Shown in pieces: positions 7,666 to 15,808 of a DNA stretch of 64,000 bases; positions within the stretch are counted from its first letter, which is position 1, and every line of letters begins with the position of its first letter. The stretch lies in assembly GCA_963775315.1 (NCBI GenBank), contig CAVZIN010000012.1, positions 248,001 through 312,000 of the forward strand, in the 5' to 3' direction. Source of the DNA: CAWGHZ01 sp963775315. GTDB taxonomy: Bacteria; Pseudomonadota; Alphaproteobacteria; MPNO01; DASWLB01. Position numbers and translations under genes: made by a program. The notes beneath the pieces were generated by a model, which had not been told where the DNA came from, made no database searches, and saw nothing but the letters and a program-made list of their open reading frames with translations.

Positions 7666-8715
7666 ATGATTCCCGCCGAACCGAAGCCCTACATCCATCT
7701 CGTCGGCAGCGTGCCGCTGCCCGACGCCGAATCCGTATTCCGCACGCTCGCGGCCAAGCTCGGCCCGCATCTGCGCCGCCTGCCCGACGGCGAGACCGGC
7801 AAGCGCGCCGACTGGATCCGCTTCATCCAGGCGATGCTGTCGTCGCACCCGGACCTGGAGGTCGACCCCGATTTCGCGCCGCTGCCCTGGCGCCAGTGGG
7901 ACGGGGTGCTGCTGCGCGAAATCCCGCGGCTCCGCTTCAAGCCAGGCGTCGATCCCGACGATGTCGCGTTTGAGCTCGGCTATGCCGAGGCGGCGGCGGA
8001 ATCCTTTGCGGTGTTCGAACGGCTGCAGCGCGCGGGCGACGTTCCCGCGGGGGTGAAGTTCCAGGTCTCGCTGCCGACCCCGCTCGCGCCCGGCTACAAC
8101 TATATGAGTCCGGCCGCGCAGCCCGATTTCCTGCGCGTGTTCGGCGCCGCGATGGAGCGCGAGGTGGCGCGCCTCGCCGATGCGATCCCGCACAACCGGC
8201 TCGCACTGCAGTGGGACGTCTGCCAGGAGGTGCTGATGTGGGAGGGCTACTATCCCGAGCGGCCTTCCGACTGGCGCGACCAGATATTGGGCGAGCTCGC
8301 GCGCATGGGCGGGGCGGTGCCGGACGGCATCGAGCTCGGCTACCATTTCTGCTACGGCAGCCCGCGCGACGAGCATTTGATGCAGCCCGCCGACACGGGC
8401 GCGATGGTCGCGATGTGCCGCGGCCTGTTCGCCCGGATCGAGCGCGACGTCGAGTTCGTCCACTTGCCGGTGCCGCACGATCGCACCGACGACGAATATT
8501 TCGCGCCGCTGGACAAGCTCGACGCGCCGAGCGGGTGCGACCTGATCCTCGGCCTCGTCCATGTCGGAGAGGATGCGGAGAACCGCGCCCGGCTGCATCG
8601 CGCCCAGGCGGTTGCCGAGGTCGCGGGCATCGGCTCGGAATGCGGCTGGGGCCGCAAGAACCCGGAAGGGCTCGCCGCCGTGCTCGACGCGCACCTCAGG
8701 CTGATCGGCGGATAA
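7666..8715 (+). CDS. Core-MetE-like zinc methyltransferase homologue (first of three)
   Basis: The 349-residue protein is related to the catalytic C-terminal barrel of cobalamin-independent methionine synthase (UROD/MetE-like superfamily). It keeps the zinc ligand pattern: H227-x-C229 ('GYHFCYG'), an acidic residue near Glu263 ('DVEFVHL') and C326 ('SECGWG'). It lacks the N-terminal MetE half. Proteins of this type can be folate-independent methionine synthases or thiol methyl/alkyl transferases (the epoxyalkane:coenzyme M transferase lineage), so the substrate is open. It is a single-gene unit beginning 63 bases after alkB, not obviously part of that operon. Two further paralogues occur at 27556 and 31432. 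Confidence 0.65.
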   Translation: MIPAEPKPYIHLVGSVPLPDAESVFRTLAAKLGPHLRRLPDGETGKRADWIRFIQAMLSSHPDLEVDPDFAPLPWRQWDGVLLREIPRLRFKPGVDPDDVAFELGYAEAAAESFAVFERLQRAGDVPAGVKFQVSLPTPLAPGYNYMSPAAQPDFLRVFGAAMEREVARLADAIPHNRLALQWDVCQEVLMWEGYYPERPSDWRDQILGELARMGGAVPDGIELGYHFCYGSPRDEHLMQPADTGAMVAMCRGLFARIERDVEFVHLPVPHDRTDDEYFAPLDKLDAPSGCDLILGLVHVGEDAENRARLHRAQAVAEVAGIGSECGWGRKNPEGLAAVLDAHLRLIGG

Positions 8716-8800
8716 CGCGAGCGGCCGCTTCCTTCGGCCGGCATGCCTTGGCCTCGCCCGTCGACAAGCTCGGGGTGAGTTCAGTTCCCAAATCCTCACT
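8716..8800. terminator. Convergent intergenic region with hairpins
   Basis: The gap between convergent genes holds GCGGCCG-CTTCCTT-CGGCCG (8721-8740), able to fold into a short stem. It also holds a TCGACAAGCTCGGGGTGAG stretch (8761-8779) resembling common bacterial interspersed repeats. It could serve as a bidirectional terminator; no T-run is present. Confidence 0.35.
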
Positions 8801-9943
8801 TCAGCCAAACAGATCGAGCGGGATCGAATCGCCGAGGGTCAGGTAGCCGAGGTCCGAGGGGTGCAGATGGTCGCCCACGTCGTAGCGGGGCAGCATCTGC
8901 GTCGGGTGGCCGGGATCGCGCAGGACCTGCTCGAAATCGAGCACCGCGTCGAACGCGCCCGCTGTCCGGATCCATTCGTTGACGGCCTTGCGCGTGGCCT
9001 CGCCCGCCTCCGTGTAGAAGCCGGGCTGGAACGTCTCGTTCTCGAAGGTGAGCAGGGTGGCGCCATAGATCGCGATGCCGCGCGCCTTCGCCCGAATTGC
9101 CATCTGGTTGAGCCCGGCGATCATCTGCTTCGCGCTCACCACCTCGTCGGGCTTGCCGTTGCGGTTGCGGATGTCGTTGATGCCGAGGAACACGATGGCG
9201 TGGGTGACGCCGGTCTGGGCCAGCACGTCGCGGTCGAAGCGGCGCACGCCGGAATCGCCGCGCCCGTCATGCAGGATGCGGTTGCCGCCGATGCCGTGGT
9301 TCATGATCCCGGGCATGGTGGCCACGTTGCGCGCGGCGAAGCGTCGGGCGAGCTGATCGGGCCAGCGCGCGTTGGCGTCGAGCGTAGAGGTGTTGGCGTC
9401 GGTGAGGGAATCGCCGAAGCAGACGATGCCGGTCGTGCCCGCCGGCACGGCGAATTCGACCCCCGTCACCAGATACCAGCTTTCGGTGGTGGTCCCGACC
9501 GGGAAGGCGACGGCGGCGACGTGGTTGCCCGGGGCGGAGACGTAGCCCGTCTGGTGCGCGTTGCCGTGGCCGGTGATCGGCAGGCTCTCGTCCACCCGGC
9601 CGGGCAGGTAGATCGAAACGGCGAGGTCCGAGAGCGGCGGCACATCGAACTCGACCGGGTCGCTGACCGCCAGCGCGCCGAACGGGATGACGGTCTCCGG
9701 CGCGCCGTTGAAGGTGAGCGTCCGGTCGGAGCCGGCGACGATGCGAGCCCCGGCGGCCCGCAGCGCGACATGCGCGCCCCCGATGGCGAGCTTGCCTTGG
9801 CCGCAGGCGTTCGAGAGGCGCACACGGAGGCGCGTTCCGCCGCGGCTCACCCGCAGGATCATGCGGAGCGTCTGGTTCTCGAAGGCCAGACCCTCGGTCA
9901 CCACCGGGCTCGTCGCCCAGCTTCCCACCCAATGCTCGGCCAT
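8801..9943 (-). CDS. SGNH/GDSL-family esterase
   Basis: The 380-residue protein has a beta-rich N-terminal domain (about 1-165) and a C-terminal SGNH hydrolase domain. Block I is FGDSLTD at 176-182 (nucleophile Ser179), block III is GIND at 254-257, and block V is DHLHPSD near residue 366, giving the Asp-His pair. No signal peptide is evident, so it is probably cytoplasmic. I chose ATG 9943, preceded by GGGGAGGA, over an in-frame ATG 31 codons upstream. Such two-domain enzymes act as acyl or acetyl esterases on carbohydrates or small esters; the natural substrate is unknown. It is divergent from an FAH-family gene with a 114-base shared promoter region. Confidence 0.88.
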   Translation of the reverse strand: MAEHWVGSWATSPVVTEGLAFENQTLRMILRVSRGGTRLRVRLSNACGQGKLAIGGAHVALRAAGARIVAGSDRTLTFNGAPETVIPFGALAVSDPVEFDVPPLSDLAVSIYLPGRVDESLPITGHGNAHQTGYVSAPGNHVAAVAFPVGTTTESWYLVTGVEFAVPAGTTGIVCFGDSLTDANTSTLDANARWPDQLARRFAARNVATMPGIMNHGIGGNRILHDGRGDSGVRRFDRDVLAQTGVTHAIVFLGINDIRNRNGKPDEVVSAKQMIAGLNQMAIRAKARGIAIYGATLLTFENETFQPGFYTEAGEATRKAVNEWIRTAGAFDAVLDFEQVLRDPGHPTQMLPRYDVGDHLHPSDLGYLTLGDSIPLDLFG

Positions 9944-10057
9944 GTCGTCCTCCCCGTTCTGGCGTCCCGATCCTAGCCTGCCGGAGCGCAGGGCGCGATT
10001 GCGCTCGCGACCGGTTCGAAGCAAGATGCGCGCCAATCATCCCAGGGGAGACCAATT

Positions 10058-10993
10058 GTGAAGATTCTCTATTTCGACGATTTCAAGCTGGGCGTGCTGA
10101 AAGGGGACCAGGTGGTCGACGTCTCGGCCGCGGTACAGGACATCCCGCATCTCGGCCCGCACGACCTGATCAATGGGCTGATCGAGCGGTTCGATGCCTA
10201 TCGCGGCAAGCTCGAGGACGCCGCCGCCAAGGGCAAGGGCGTTCCCGTCTCCAGCGTGCGCATCCGCCCGCCGCTGCCGCGCCCGGTGAACGTCGACTGC
10301 ATGGCCGTCAACTACATGGAGGACGGCACCCGCGACGAGCCGGCGCCGATCAACGCCTTCCACAAATCGCCGGCCGCGATCATCGGCCATGGCGACACGA
10401 TGGTGCTGCCTGACGTGCCCGCCAACGTGTTCGAGGGCGAGGCCGAGATGGCGCTGGTCATCGGCAAGCATGCAAGCCACGTGAAGGCGGCCGACGCGAT
10501 GGACTACATCTTCGGCTACGTGAACTTCATCGACGGCTCGGCGCGCGGCCTGCCGCCCGCCGGCAACACGTTCTACCAGATGAAGTCGCGCGACACGTTC
10601 GCGCCGATCGGCCCCTACATCGTCACCAAGGACGAGATCAAGGACCCGCAGAAGCTGCAGATCAAGCTGTGGGTGTCGGGCGTCCTGAAGCAGAACTTCA
10701 ACACCGACGACATGGGGCACAAGATCCCGCGCTGCGTGGAGTTCATCAGCTCGATCCACGCGCTGTGGCCGGGTGACGTCCTGGCCACCGGCACCAACCA
10801 TCGCGGTCTCGGCGCGTTCCAGGACGGCGACGTGGTGGAGCTCGAGACCGAAGGGCTCGGCCGGCTGCGCGTCAACGTGCGCGACGAGCTGAAGCGCCAG
10901 TGGGAGAAGGAGACGCGGCTCGAGCGCGCCAACAAGGGCCACAAGGACGCGGCCGTGATGGCGCCGCAGATCTCCGGCAAGTACGCGAAGTAG
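10058..10993 (+). CDS. Fumarylacetoacetate hydrolase (FAH) family protein
   Basis: The 311-residue protein has an N-terminal cap (about 1-70) and an FAH catalytic domain. The metal-binding acidic residues lie in 'FEGEAEMALVIG' (Glu126, Glu128) and 'NFIDGSAR' (Asp159). The later 'PGDVLATGTNHRGLG' is the conserved glycine-rich active-site loop, in which the more usual TGTP has become TGTN. The family includes fumarylpyruvate and acylpyruvate hydrolases, 2-hydroxyhepta-2,4-diene-1,7-dioate isomerase and decarboxylases, typically late steps of aromatic catabolism. The neighbouring ring-degradation-type genes fit this role. A GGGGAGA ribosome site precedes the ATG. The exact reaction cannot be chosen from sequence. 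Confidence 0.85.
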   Translation: MKILYFDDFKLGVLKGDQVVDVSAAVQDIPHLGPHDLINGLIERFDAYRGKLEDAAAKGKGVPVSSVRIRPPLPRPVNVDCMAVNYMEDGTRDEPAPINAFHKSPAAIIGHGDTMVLPDVPANVFEGEAEMALVIGKHASHVKAADAMDYIFGYVNFIDGSARGLPPAGNTFYQMKSRDTFAPIGPYIVTKDEIKDPQKLQIKLWVSGVLKQNFNTDDMGHKIPRCVEFISSIHALWPGDVLATGTNHRGLGAFQDGDVVELETEGLGRLRVNVRDELKRQWEKETRLERANKGHKDAAVMAPQISGKYAK

Positions 10994-10995
10994 AC

Positions 10996-11063
10996 GGCAA
11001 GGCATTCCTTGCCACCACACGATTGTCAGCCCGGGCGCGGCGCACCACGAAGCGGTGCGCCGC
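10996..11063. terminator. Two hairpins in a convergent gap
   Basis: Right after the FAH stop lies GGCAAGG-CATT-CCTTGCC (10996-11013). Further on, a ten-base perfect stem GCGGCGCACC / GGTGCGCCGC (11037-11046 with 11054-11063) is flanked by CCCGGG on both sides. Both sit between convergent genes and are plausible bidirectional terminators; neither has a T tract. Confidence 0.5.
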
Positions 11064-11124
11064 AGACCCGGGGCCGACTTGTCGCGCCATGATCCGCTGA
11101 GGCATGGGTCCCGGCTCGGCGCCC

Positions 11125-12684
11125 CTACCCAGTCGCCGCCGCTGTGTCGGCGATCTCCTTCAGCCGTTCGGCCGGGCCCTGCAGGGCCGTGCGCTGGTGA
11201 TAGAACCAGAGCGCGGACAGACCGCCCAGCTCGTCGCCGCCGCCGGCGCGGCCGGGCCCGCCATGCTTGCACATCGGCATGACGATGCCGTGCCCGGTCG
11301 ACGACTTGGCCGTCGCGGCGTCGAGCACAAGCACGCGCCCATGGGTGGCAGCGAGGGTCAGCGCTGCATCGACAAGGAATTTCGGATCGGCGCTGAACAC
11401 CGAGGCGACCAGCGAGCCCTGGCCGCGCGCCGCCAGGGCGAACGCGCCGTCGGCGGTTTCGTAGGGCAGCACGGTCGCGACCGGGCCGAACACCTCGATT
11501 TCGTGCACCGCCTTGCCGGCGCCGGGATCGGACGACATCAGCAGCGTCGGCGCGACGAACGCGGACTTCGCCGGGTCGGCATCGATAGGCGCCGCGTCGC
11601 CCTGGTGCACCAATTTCGCCTCCGCCCTCAGCGCGGCGATGCCGGCGTTCGCGGCCTTCTGCTGCGCCTTGTCGACCAGCGGCCCCATGCGCACCTGCTC
11701 GTTGCGCGGATTGCCCATTTTCACCGCGGCGAGCTTCGCGGCGATGGCGTCGGCCACCTGACCGGCGATGGCGGTGGGGGCGAGGATGCGCCGGATGGCG
11801 GTGCATTTCTGCCCGGCCTTCATCGTCATCTCGCGCACCACCTCGGAAACGAAGGCGTCGAACTCGCCCGCGCCCGGCGCCACGTCGGGGCCCAGCAGGC
11901 AGGCGTTCAAGCTGTCGGCCTCGACGTTGATCCGGGTCGCCGCCGCGACGACGCGCCTGTGCGACCTGATCGTCCGCGCCGTCGCCGCCGATCCGGTGAA
12001 GGCGATCGCGTCGGCGCCGGTCACGTGGTCGAGCAGGTCGCCTGCCCCGCCGCAGACGATCGAGAGCGCGCCGTCGGGCACGATCCCGGCCTTCACCACG
12101 TCCCCCACCATGCGCTGGGCGAGCCACGCGGTCGAGGTGGCGGGCTTGGCGAGCACCGGCACGCCCGAGAGCAGCGCGACGACGGCCTTCTCCCACAGCC
12201 CCCAGGCCGGGAAGTTGAACGCATTGATATGGATGGCGACGCCCGGCAGCGGCACGCCCACATGCAGCGCCTGGAATGCCTCATCGCGGGCAATGCGGAC
12301 GAGCCCGCCGTCGCGCAGGATGCGCGCCGCGCCGAGCGCCCCCGCCGCGCGCGCGAAGTAGCGCGCCGTGCCGATCGCGCCGTCGATGTCGATGGCGGCG
12401 TCGGTCTTGGTGTTGCCGGAGTTGGCGAGCGCGATCTCGCCATAGGAGTCGCGGTTGGCGCCGAGGGTCTCGGCGATCTTCGCGACCATCGCAGCGCGCT
12501 CGGCAAACGACATCGCGCGCAGGGCGGGGCCGCCCACGCTGCGCGCGTAGCTCAGCGCGGCGGCGAAATCGATGCCGGCGGTCGAAGCGCGCGCCAGCTC
12601 GTCACCCGTCACCGGATCGACCAGCGCCTGCCCCTCGCCCGATCCCTCGATCCAGCGTCCGCCCACGTAGTTGGCGAGATTCAT
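11125..12684 (-). CDS. BoxD/PaaZ-type acyl-CoA semialdehyde dehydrogenase
   Basis: The 519-residue aldehyde dehydrogenase starts at ATG 12684 behind GGGAGA. Conserved points are NFPAW (157-161), the general-base Glu255 in 'RINVEADSLN' and catalytic Cys294 in 'MKAGQKCTAIRR'. The sequence style and the C-terminal 'MCKHGGPGRAGGGDELGG' follow the PaaZ N-terminal domain and BoxD (3,4-dehydroadipyl-CoA semialdehyde dehydrogenase). The MaoC-like hydratase domain of PaaZ is absent, so it is the BoxD-like form. In that role it would oxidise the ring-opened CoA semialdehyde of the benzoyl-CoA epoxidation or phenylacetyl-CoA pathways. It is the last gene of the minus-strand cluster; boxABC or paaABC partners are not in the window, so the physiological substrate is inferred only loosely. 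Confidence 0.82.
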   Translation of the reverse strand: MNLANYVGGRWIEGSGEGQALVDPVTGDELARASTAGIDFAAALSYARSVGGPALRAMSFAERAAMVAKIAETLGANRDSYGEIALANSGNTKTDAAIDIDGAIGTARYFARAAGALGAARILRDGGLVRIARDEAFQALHVGVPLPGVAIHINAFNFPAWGLWEKAVVALLSGVPVLAKPATSTAWLAQRMVGDVVKAGIVPDGALSIVCGGAGDLLDHVTGADAIAFTGSAATARTIRSHRRVVAAATRINVEADSLNACLLGPDVAPGAGEFDAFVSEVVREMTMKAGQKCTAIRRILAPTAIAGQVADAIAAKLAAVKMGNPRNEQVRMGPLVDKAQQKAANAGIAALRAEAKLVHQGDAAPIDADPAKSAFVAPTLLMSSDPGAGKAVHEIEVFGPVATVLPYETADGAFALAARGQGSLVASVFSADPKFLVDAALTLAATHGRVLVLDAATAKSSTGHGIVMPMCKHGGPGRAGGGDELGGLSALWFYHQRTALQGPAERLKEIADTAAATG

Positions 12685-12762
12685 GGCCTGTCTCCCTGCC
12701 GGTTGCGCCATTGTCGCAGGGTCGCAGCGTCGGTGCCAACCGGTTCGGCCGGCGGCGGCATG

Positions 12763-13512
12763 CTACGCGGTCGGCGGGAAGCGCGGGTCGGGCGAGGGCG
12801 GCTCGCGCGGCGCGCCGTTGAACCACTCCAGCCCCTCGTCGGCGCCGGGCGGGCGCACCCCGTCGAGCTCGTCCGCGATCAGCGCGAATGGCGTGCCGAG
12901 CCACAGCGCCCAGTCGAGATGGTCGCCGATCAGATCCTCGCTGCGCGGGTGGACGTGGACCGAGAGCCCCTGCCGGTTGAGGGCGAGCCAGGGCAGGATG
13001 CGCGGCAGCTCGGCCCGGCTCGCCTGCACCTCGAGGTTGGGCAGCGGGTGCGGCCCGCCCGCGCCGTCCTCGACCGGATAGATCGCGACGGCGAACTTCT
13101 CGGCCATGCGCCCGCGCAGCCAGTGCGCTTTGTCGATCTCCGCGGACGGAAAATAGATGTGCAGGTGCCAGCTCACCGGCCGGTTGGAGTTCGCATGCGG
13201 CGCACCGGCGCGCGGACCGGCGTCGAACGTGCGCACCGGGCTATGCGCGTCGCCATCCGGGTGGGCGGACGTGGCCGGCAGCAGCTCGACATAGAGCCCG
13301 TTGCGGTTGAAGGCGAGGAACGGCGCGACGTCGCACAGCCGGTCGGGCGACAGGGCGAAGGCGAACGCGCCCACCGCCTCGGTCATGCCAACGCCATAGG
13401 TGGCCTCGGTGAGGCGGGCGAGCCATTCCGCGGTCGGCCGCGTCGCCGCGTCGAACGCGATGCGCCCGCGCCAGGCGACGATGTCAGGCGCGGTCTCCCG
13501 ATACTCCGTCAT
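12763..13512 (-). CDS. DOPA 4,5-dioxygenase-like protein with duplicated domain
   Basis: The 249-residue protein has two related halves. Residues 113-190 form a recognisable DOPA 4,5-dioxygenase domain: 'WHLHIYF' (His116, His118), 'GGPHPLPN' (His155), 'PWLALNRQGLSVHVHP' (His186, His188) and His198 nearby. Residues 12-80 align with it (VAWRGRIAF against VSWHLHIYF; APFLAFNRNGLYVELLP against LPWLALNRQGLSVHVHP), but the His residues are replaced by Arg, Gly, Glu or Leu. The family performs extradiol cleavage of catechols; the C-terminal half should be the active unit and the N-terminal half structural. It starts at ATG 13512, overlapping the stop of the upstream lyase gene (ATGA), so the two are coupled. 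Substrate unknown. Confidence 0.78.
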   Translation of the reverse strand: MTEYRETAPDIVAWRGRIAFDAATRPTAEWLARLTEATYGVGMTEAVGAFAFALSPDRLCDVAPFLAFNRNGLYVELLPATSAHPDGDAHSPVRTFDAGPRAGAPHANSNRPVSWHLHIYFPSAEIDKAHWLRGRMAEKFAVAIYPVEDGAGGPHPLPNLEVQASRAELPRILPWLALNRQGLSVHVHPRSEDLIGDHLDWALWLGTPFALIADELDGVRPPGADEGLEWFNGAPREPPSPDPRFPPTA

Positions 13513-14864
13513 TGCCGTGCCTTCTTCGCGGCCAGCACGCGGTCGACCATCTCGCCCGCGACGCCGAGATAGTTGGCGGGATCGACCAGCCGGGCGAGCG
13601 CGGCGCGATCCATGTGCGGCGCGATTTCCTTGTCCTCGGCCAGCAGGTCGAGGAACGGCCGGCCGGTGCGGATCGACGCGCGGCAGATGTCGTAGACCAG
13701 ATCGTGCGCGCGCTGGCGGCCGAGATGCGGGCCGAGCCCCATCATCACCGCCTCGGAGACGATCAGCCCGCCGGTGATGTCGAGGTTGGCGCGCATGCGC
13801 GCCTCGTTGACCTCGAGCCCCTCGCAGATCGTCCGCGCCTGGGCGAGCGCGCCCGAGGCGAGGCAGAATATCTCCGGCACCGCGATCCACTCGATCTCCC
13901 ACGGGCCGGTGGCGCGCTCGTGGTCCTCGACCATCGCGTCGAGCAAGGCGGCGACGTGCTGGCGCACCATCGCGGTGCAGGCGGTGATGTACAGCGTCGA
14001 AATCGGGTTCCGCTTCTGCGGCATGGTCGACGATGAGCCGCGCCCCTCGGCGAAGGGCTCATACACCTCCTCGACCTCGGTCTGCATCATCAGCTTCACG
14101 TCGGTCGCGAGCTTGGCGAGCGTGCCGGTGACGAGGCCGAGGAAGCAGCCGACCTCGGCCACCCGGTCGCGCACCGTGTGCCAGGCGATCTCGGGCTCGC
14201 CGAGGCCGAGCTCCCGCATCAGCCCGGACATCACCTCGACGCCGCGGTCGCCGAGCGAGGCGAGCGTGCCCGCCGCGCCGCCGAACTCGCCCACCAGCGC
14301 GCGCGGGCGGAGCTCCACGAGGCGTGCGCGGTGGCGCTCGATCGCGGCGAGCAGCGTCGCCATCTTGTAGCCGAACGTGATCGGCACCGCCTGCTGCAGG
14401 TTCGACCGGCCGGCCATCGGCGTGTCGCGATGGCGCCGGACCAGCACCTCCATCGCGTCCGAGATGGCGGCGAGCTCGCCGTCCACCAGCGCCAGTGCCT
14501 CGCGGACCTGCAGGATTGTCGCGGTGTCGGTGATGTCCTGGGTGGTCGCGCCCCAGTGGCACCATTCGCCGTGCCCGTCGGCGCAAAGCGCGACGAGCTG
14601 CTGGACGACCGGCAGCACCGGATAGCCGATCCGCTCGGTCTGGGTCTTGAGCTTCGCGAAATCGAACTCGGAGGCATGGCAGTGGCGCACGATCTCGGCC
14701 GCCGCCGCCCCCGGGATGATGCCGAGCCGCGCCTGGGCGCGGGCCAGCGCCGCCTCGATGTCGAGATATTTCTGCACGCGGTTCTCGTCCGAGAACACGT
14801 GCCGCATCGCTTCCGTCGAGAAGATGTCGCGGAAGATCGCCGAATCGATGGCGGTCGCTGGCAT
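13509..14864 (-). CDS. Adenylosuccinate lyase / 3-carboxymuconate cycloisomerase family protein
   Basis: The 451-residue protein belongs to the fumarase/aspartase superfamily. The signature loop GSSSTMPQKRNP is at 276-287. The 'HWGATTQDITDTA' block (103-115) resembles PurB and PcaB, which share the HWGATSQD motif, and 'GRSNLQQAVPITFG' follows. The superfamily removes or adds fumarate-like groups; PcaB members instead cyclise 3-carboxy-cis,cis-muconate. Since it sits between an enoyl-CoA hydratase-like gene and a ring-cleavage dioxygenase gene, a catabolic role like PcaB is more likely than purine synthesis, but this is inference from context. Only 14 bases separate it from the upstream hydratase gene and it overlaps the downstream one by four bases. 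Confidence 0.82.
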   Translation of the reverse strand: MPATAIDSAIFRDIFSTEAMRHVFSDENRVQKYLDIEAALARAQARLGIIPGAAAAEIVRHCHASEFDFAKLKTQTERIGYPVLPVVQQLVALCADGHGEWCHWGATTQDITDTATILQVREALALVDGELAAISDAMEVLVRRHRDTPMAGRSNLQQAVPITFGYKMATLLAAIERHRARLVELRPRALVGEFGGAAGTLASLGDRGVEVMSGLMRELGLGEPEIAWHTVRDRVAEVGCFLGLVTGTLAKLATDVKLMMQTEVEEVYEPFAEGRGSSSTMPQKRNPISTLYITACTAMVRQHVAALLDAMVEDHERATGPWEIEWIAVPEIFCLASGALAQARTICEGLEVNEARMRANLDITGGLIVSEAVMMGLGPHLGRQRAHDLVYDICRASIRTGRPFLDLLAEDKEIAPHMDRAALARLVDPANYLGVAGEMVDRVLAAKKARQ

Positions 14865-14878
14865 GGCGGACCCCCCGG

Positions 14879-15730
14879 CTACTTGCTGTCTTTGGGCTTG
14901 TAGGCGCCGAGGCCTGGCCGGTAGGTCTTGTCGTCGAGGAATTGCTTCATCCCCTGCTCGCGCCCCTGCTCCGGGTCCATCAGCCGGTGCTGGTCGAGCT
15001 TGGCCATCAGATAGTCTTCGGACGAGCCCCACGACATCTCGCCCATCTTGCGGTAGGCGTGCTTGATCGCGCGCGCGGCCGAGCGGTTCTTGCCGAGGAT
15101 TTTCATGGCGAGCTCGCGCGTCTTGCCGCGCAGCTCGGCGCGCGGCCAGGAGAAGCGGACGAGGCCCATCTTCTGCGCCTCGACCCCGTCGAACGTGTCG
15201 CCGGTCAGCGCGTAATAGAGCCCGTCCGTCTCGCCCATGCGCGAGGCGATCGACTTCAGCACGTTGCCGGCCGGGATGATGCCCCAGTTGATCTCGCTGA
15301 GGCCGAAGGTGGCCTCGCTGGCGGCGACCGCGATGTCGCACGAGATCATCGGGTTGAATGCGCCGCCGAAGCACCAGCCATTGACCATCGCGATGGTGAC
15401 CTTGGGGAACCATTTCAGCCGGTCGAGCTGCCAGACCGTCGCCTGGCGAGCGATCTGGTTCCACCGCTCGGCCGGCAGCGCGTCGGACTGGCGGAAGAAC
15501 TCCTTGAGGTCCATGCCGGCGGAGAAGGCATCGCCCGCGCCGGTCAGCACCAGAACGCCGCAGCGCTCGTCCACCTCCAGCGCCTCGAGCACCGCGAGCA
15601 TCTCGTCGTTGAGGGTCGGGCTCATCGCGTTGCGCTTCTCGGGGCGGTTCAGCGTGACCCACGCGATGCCCTCGTCGAACTCGACCTTCACCGTGTTGCC
15701 GCCGATCTGCGGGGCCGCTTGCTTAGCCAT
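14879..15730 (-). CDS. p-Hydroxycinnamoyl-CoA hydratase/lyase (feruloyl-CoA hydratase-lyase) homologue
   Basis: The 283-residue crotonase closely follows HCHL/Ech enzymes over its whole length: 'LNRPEKRNAMSPTLNDEM', 'VLTGAGDAFSAGMDLKEF', 'AMVNGWCFGGAFNPM', 'TFGLSEINWGIIPAGN' and the end 'REQGMKQFLDDKTYRPGL'. The catalytic Glu146 (Glu143 in the Pseudomonas enzyme) and Tyr240 (Tyr239) are present. Two residues reported near the phenol of the substrate differ: Tyr75 corresponds to Phe79 and Ser123 to Asn126. HCHL splits hydroxycinnamoyl-CoA thioesters to an aromatic aldehyde plus acetyl-CoA. No feruloyl-CoA synthetase or vanillin dehydrogenase lies next to it, and the operon partners differ from classical ferulate clusters, so the true substrate may be different. 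Confidence 0.85.
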   Translation of the reverse strand: MAKQAAPQIGGNTVKVEFDEGIAWVTLNRPEKRNAMSPTLNDEMLAVLEALEVDERCGVLVLTGAGDAFSAGMDLKEFFRQSDALPAERWNQIARQATVWQLDRLKWFPKVTIAMVNGWCFGGAFNPMISCDIAVAASEATFGLSEINWGIIPAGNVLKSIASRMGETDGLYYALTGDTFDGVEAQKMGLVRFSWPRAELRGKTRELAMKILGKNRSAARAIKHAYRKMGEMSWGSSEDYLMAKLDQHRLMDPEQGREQGMKQFLDDKTYRPGLGAYKPKDSK

Positions 15731-15785
15731 TGGGGAATCCCTTGCTTCGGTTGTGCACGAGGTTATAGCAGGTCGTGCCGTTCCT

Positions 15786-15805
15786 GGGCGGGTCGGGGCC
15801 CGCCC
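15786..15805 (-). terminator. GC-rich hairpin behind the acyl-CoA dehydrogenase gene
   Basis: GGGCGGG (15786-15792) and CCCGCCC (15799-15805) form a seven-base stem with a six-base loop, four bases beyond the dehydrogenase stop on the minus strand. It may attenuate reading into the hydratase-lyase gene that follows after 78 bases. No U tract is visible. Confidence 0.4.
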
Positions 15806-15808
15806 GCT

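Noticed and set aside
8761..8779. TCGACAAGCTCGGGGTGAG as a member of the four-copy hairpin repeat family
   Set aside because: It resembles a different common interspersed motif and lacks the TTCGAGACG end, so it was not counted as a copy.
13509..14864. PurB (adenylosuccinate lyase of purine synthesis)
   Set aside because: The motif set fits the wider superfamily, but the gene is coupled to catabolic genes and has no purine neighbours, so I kept a superfamily-level call.
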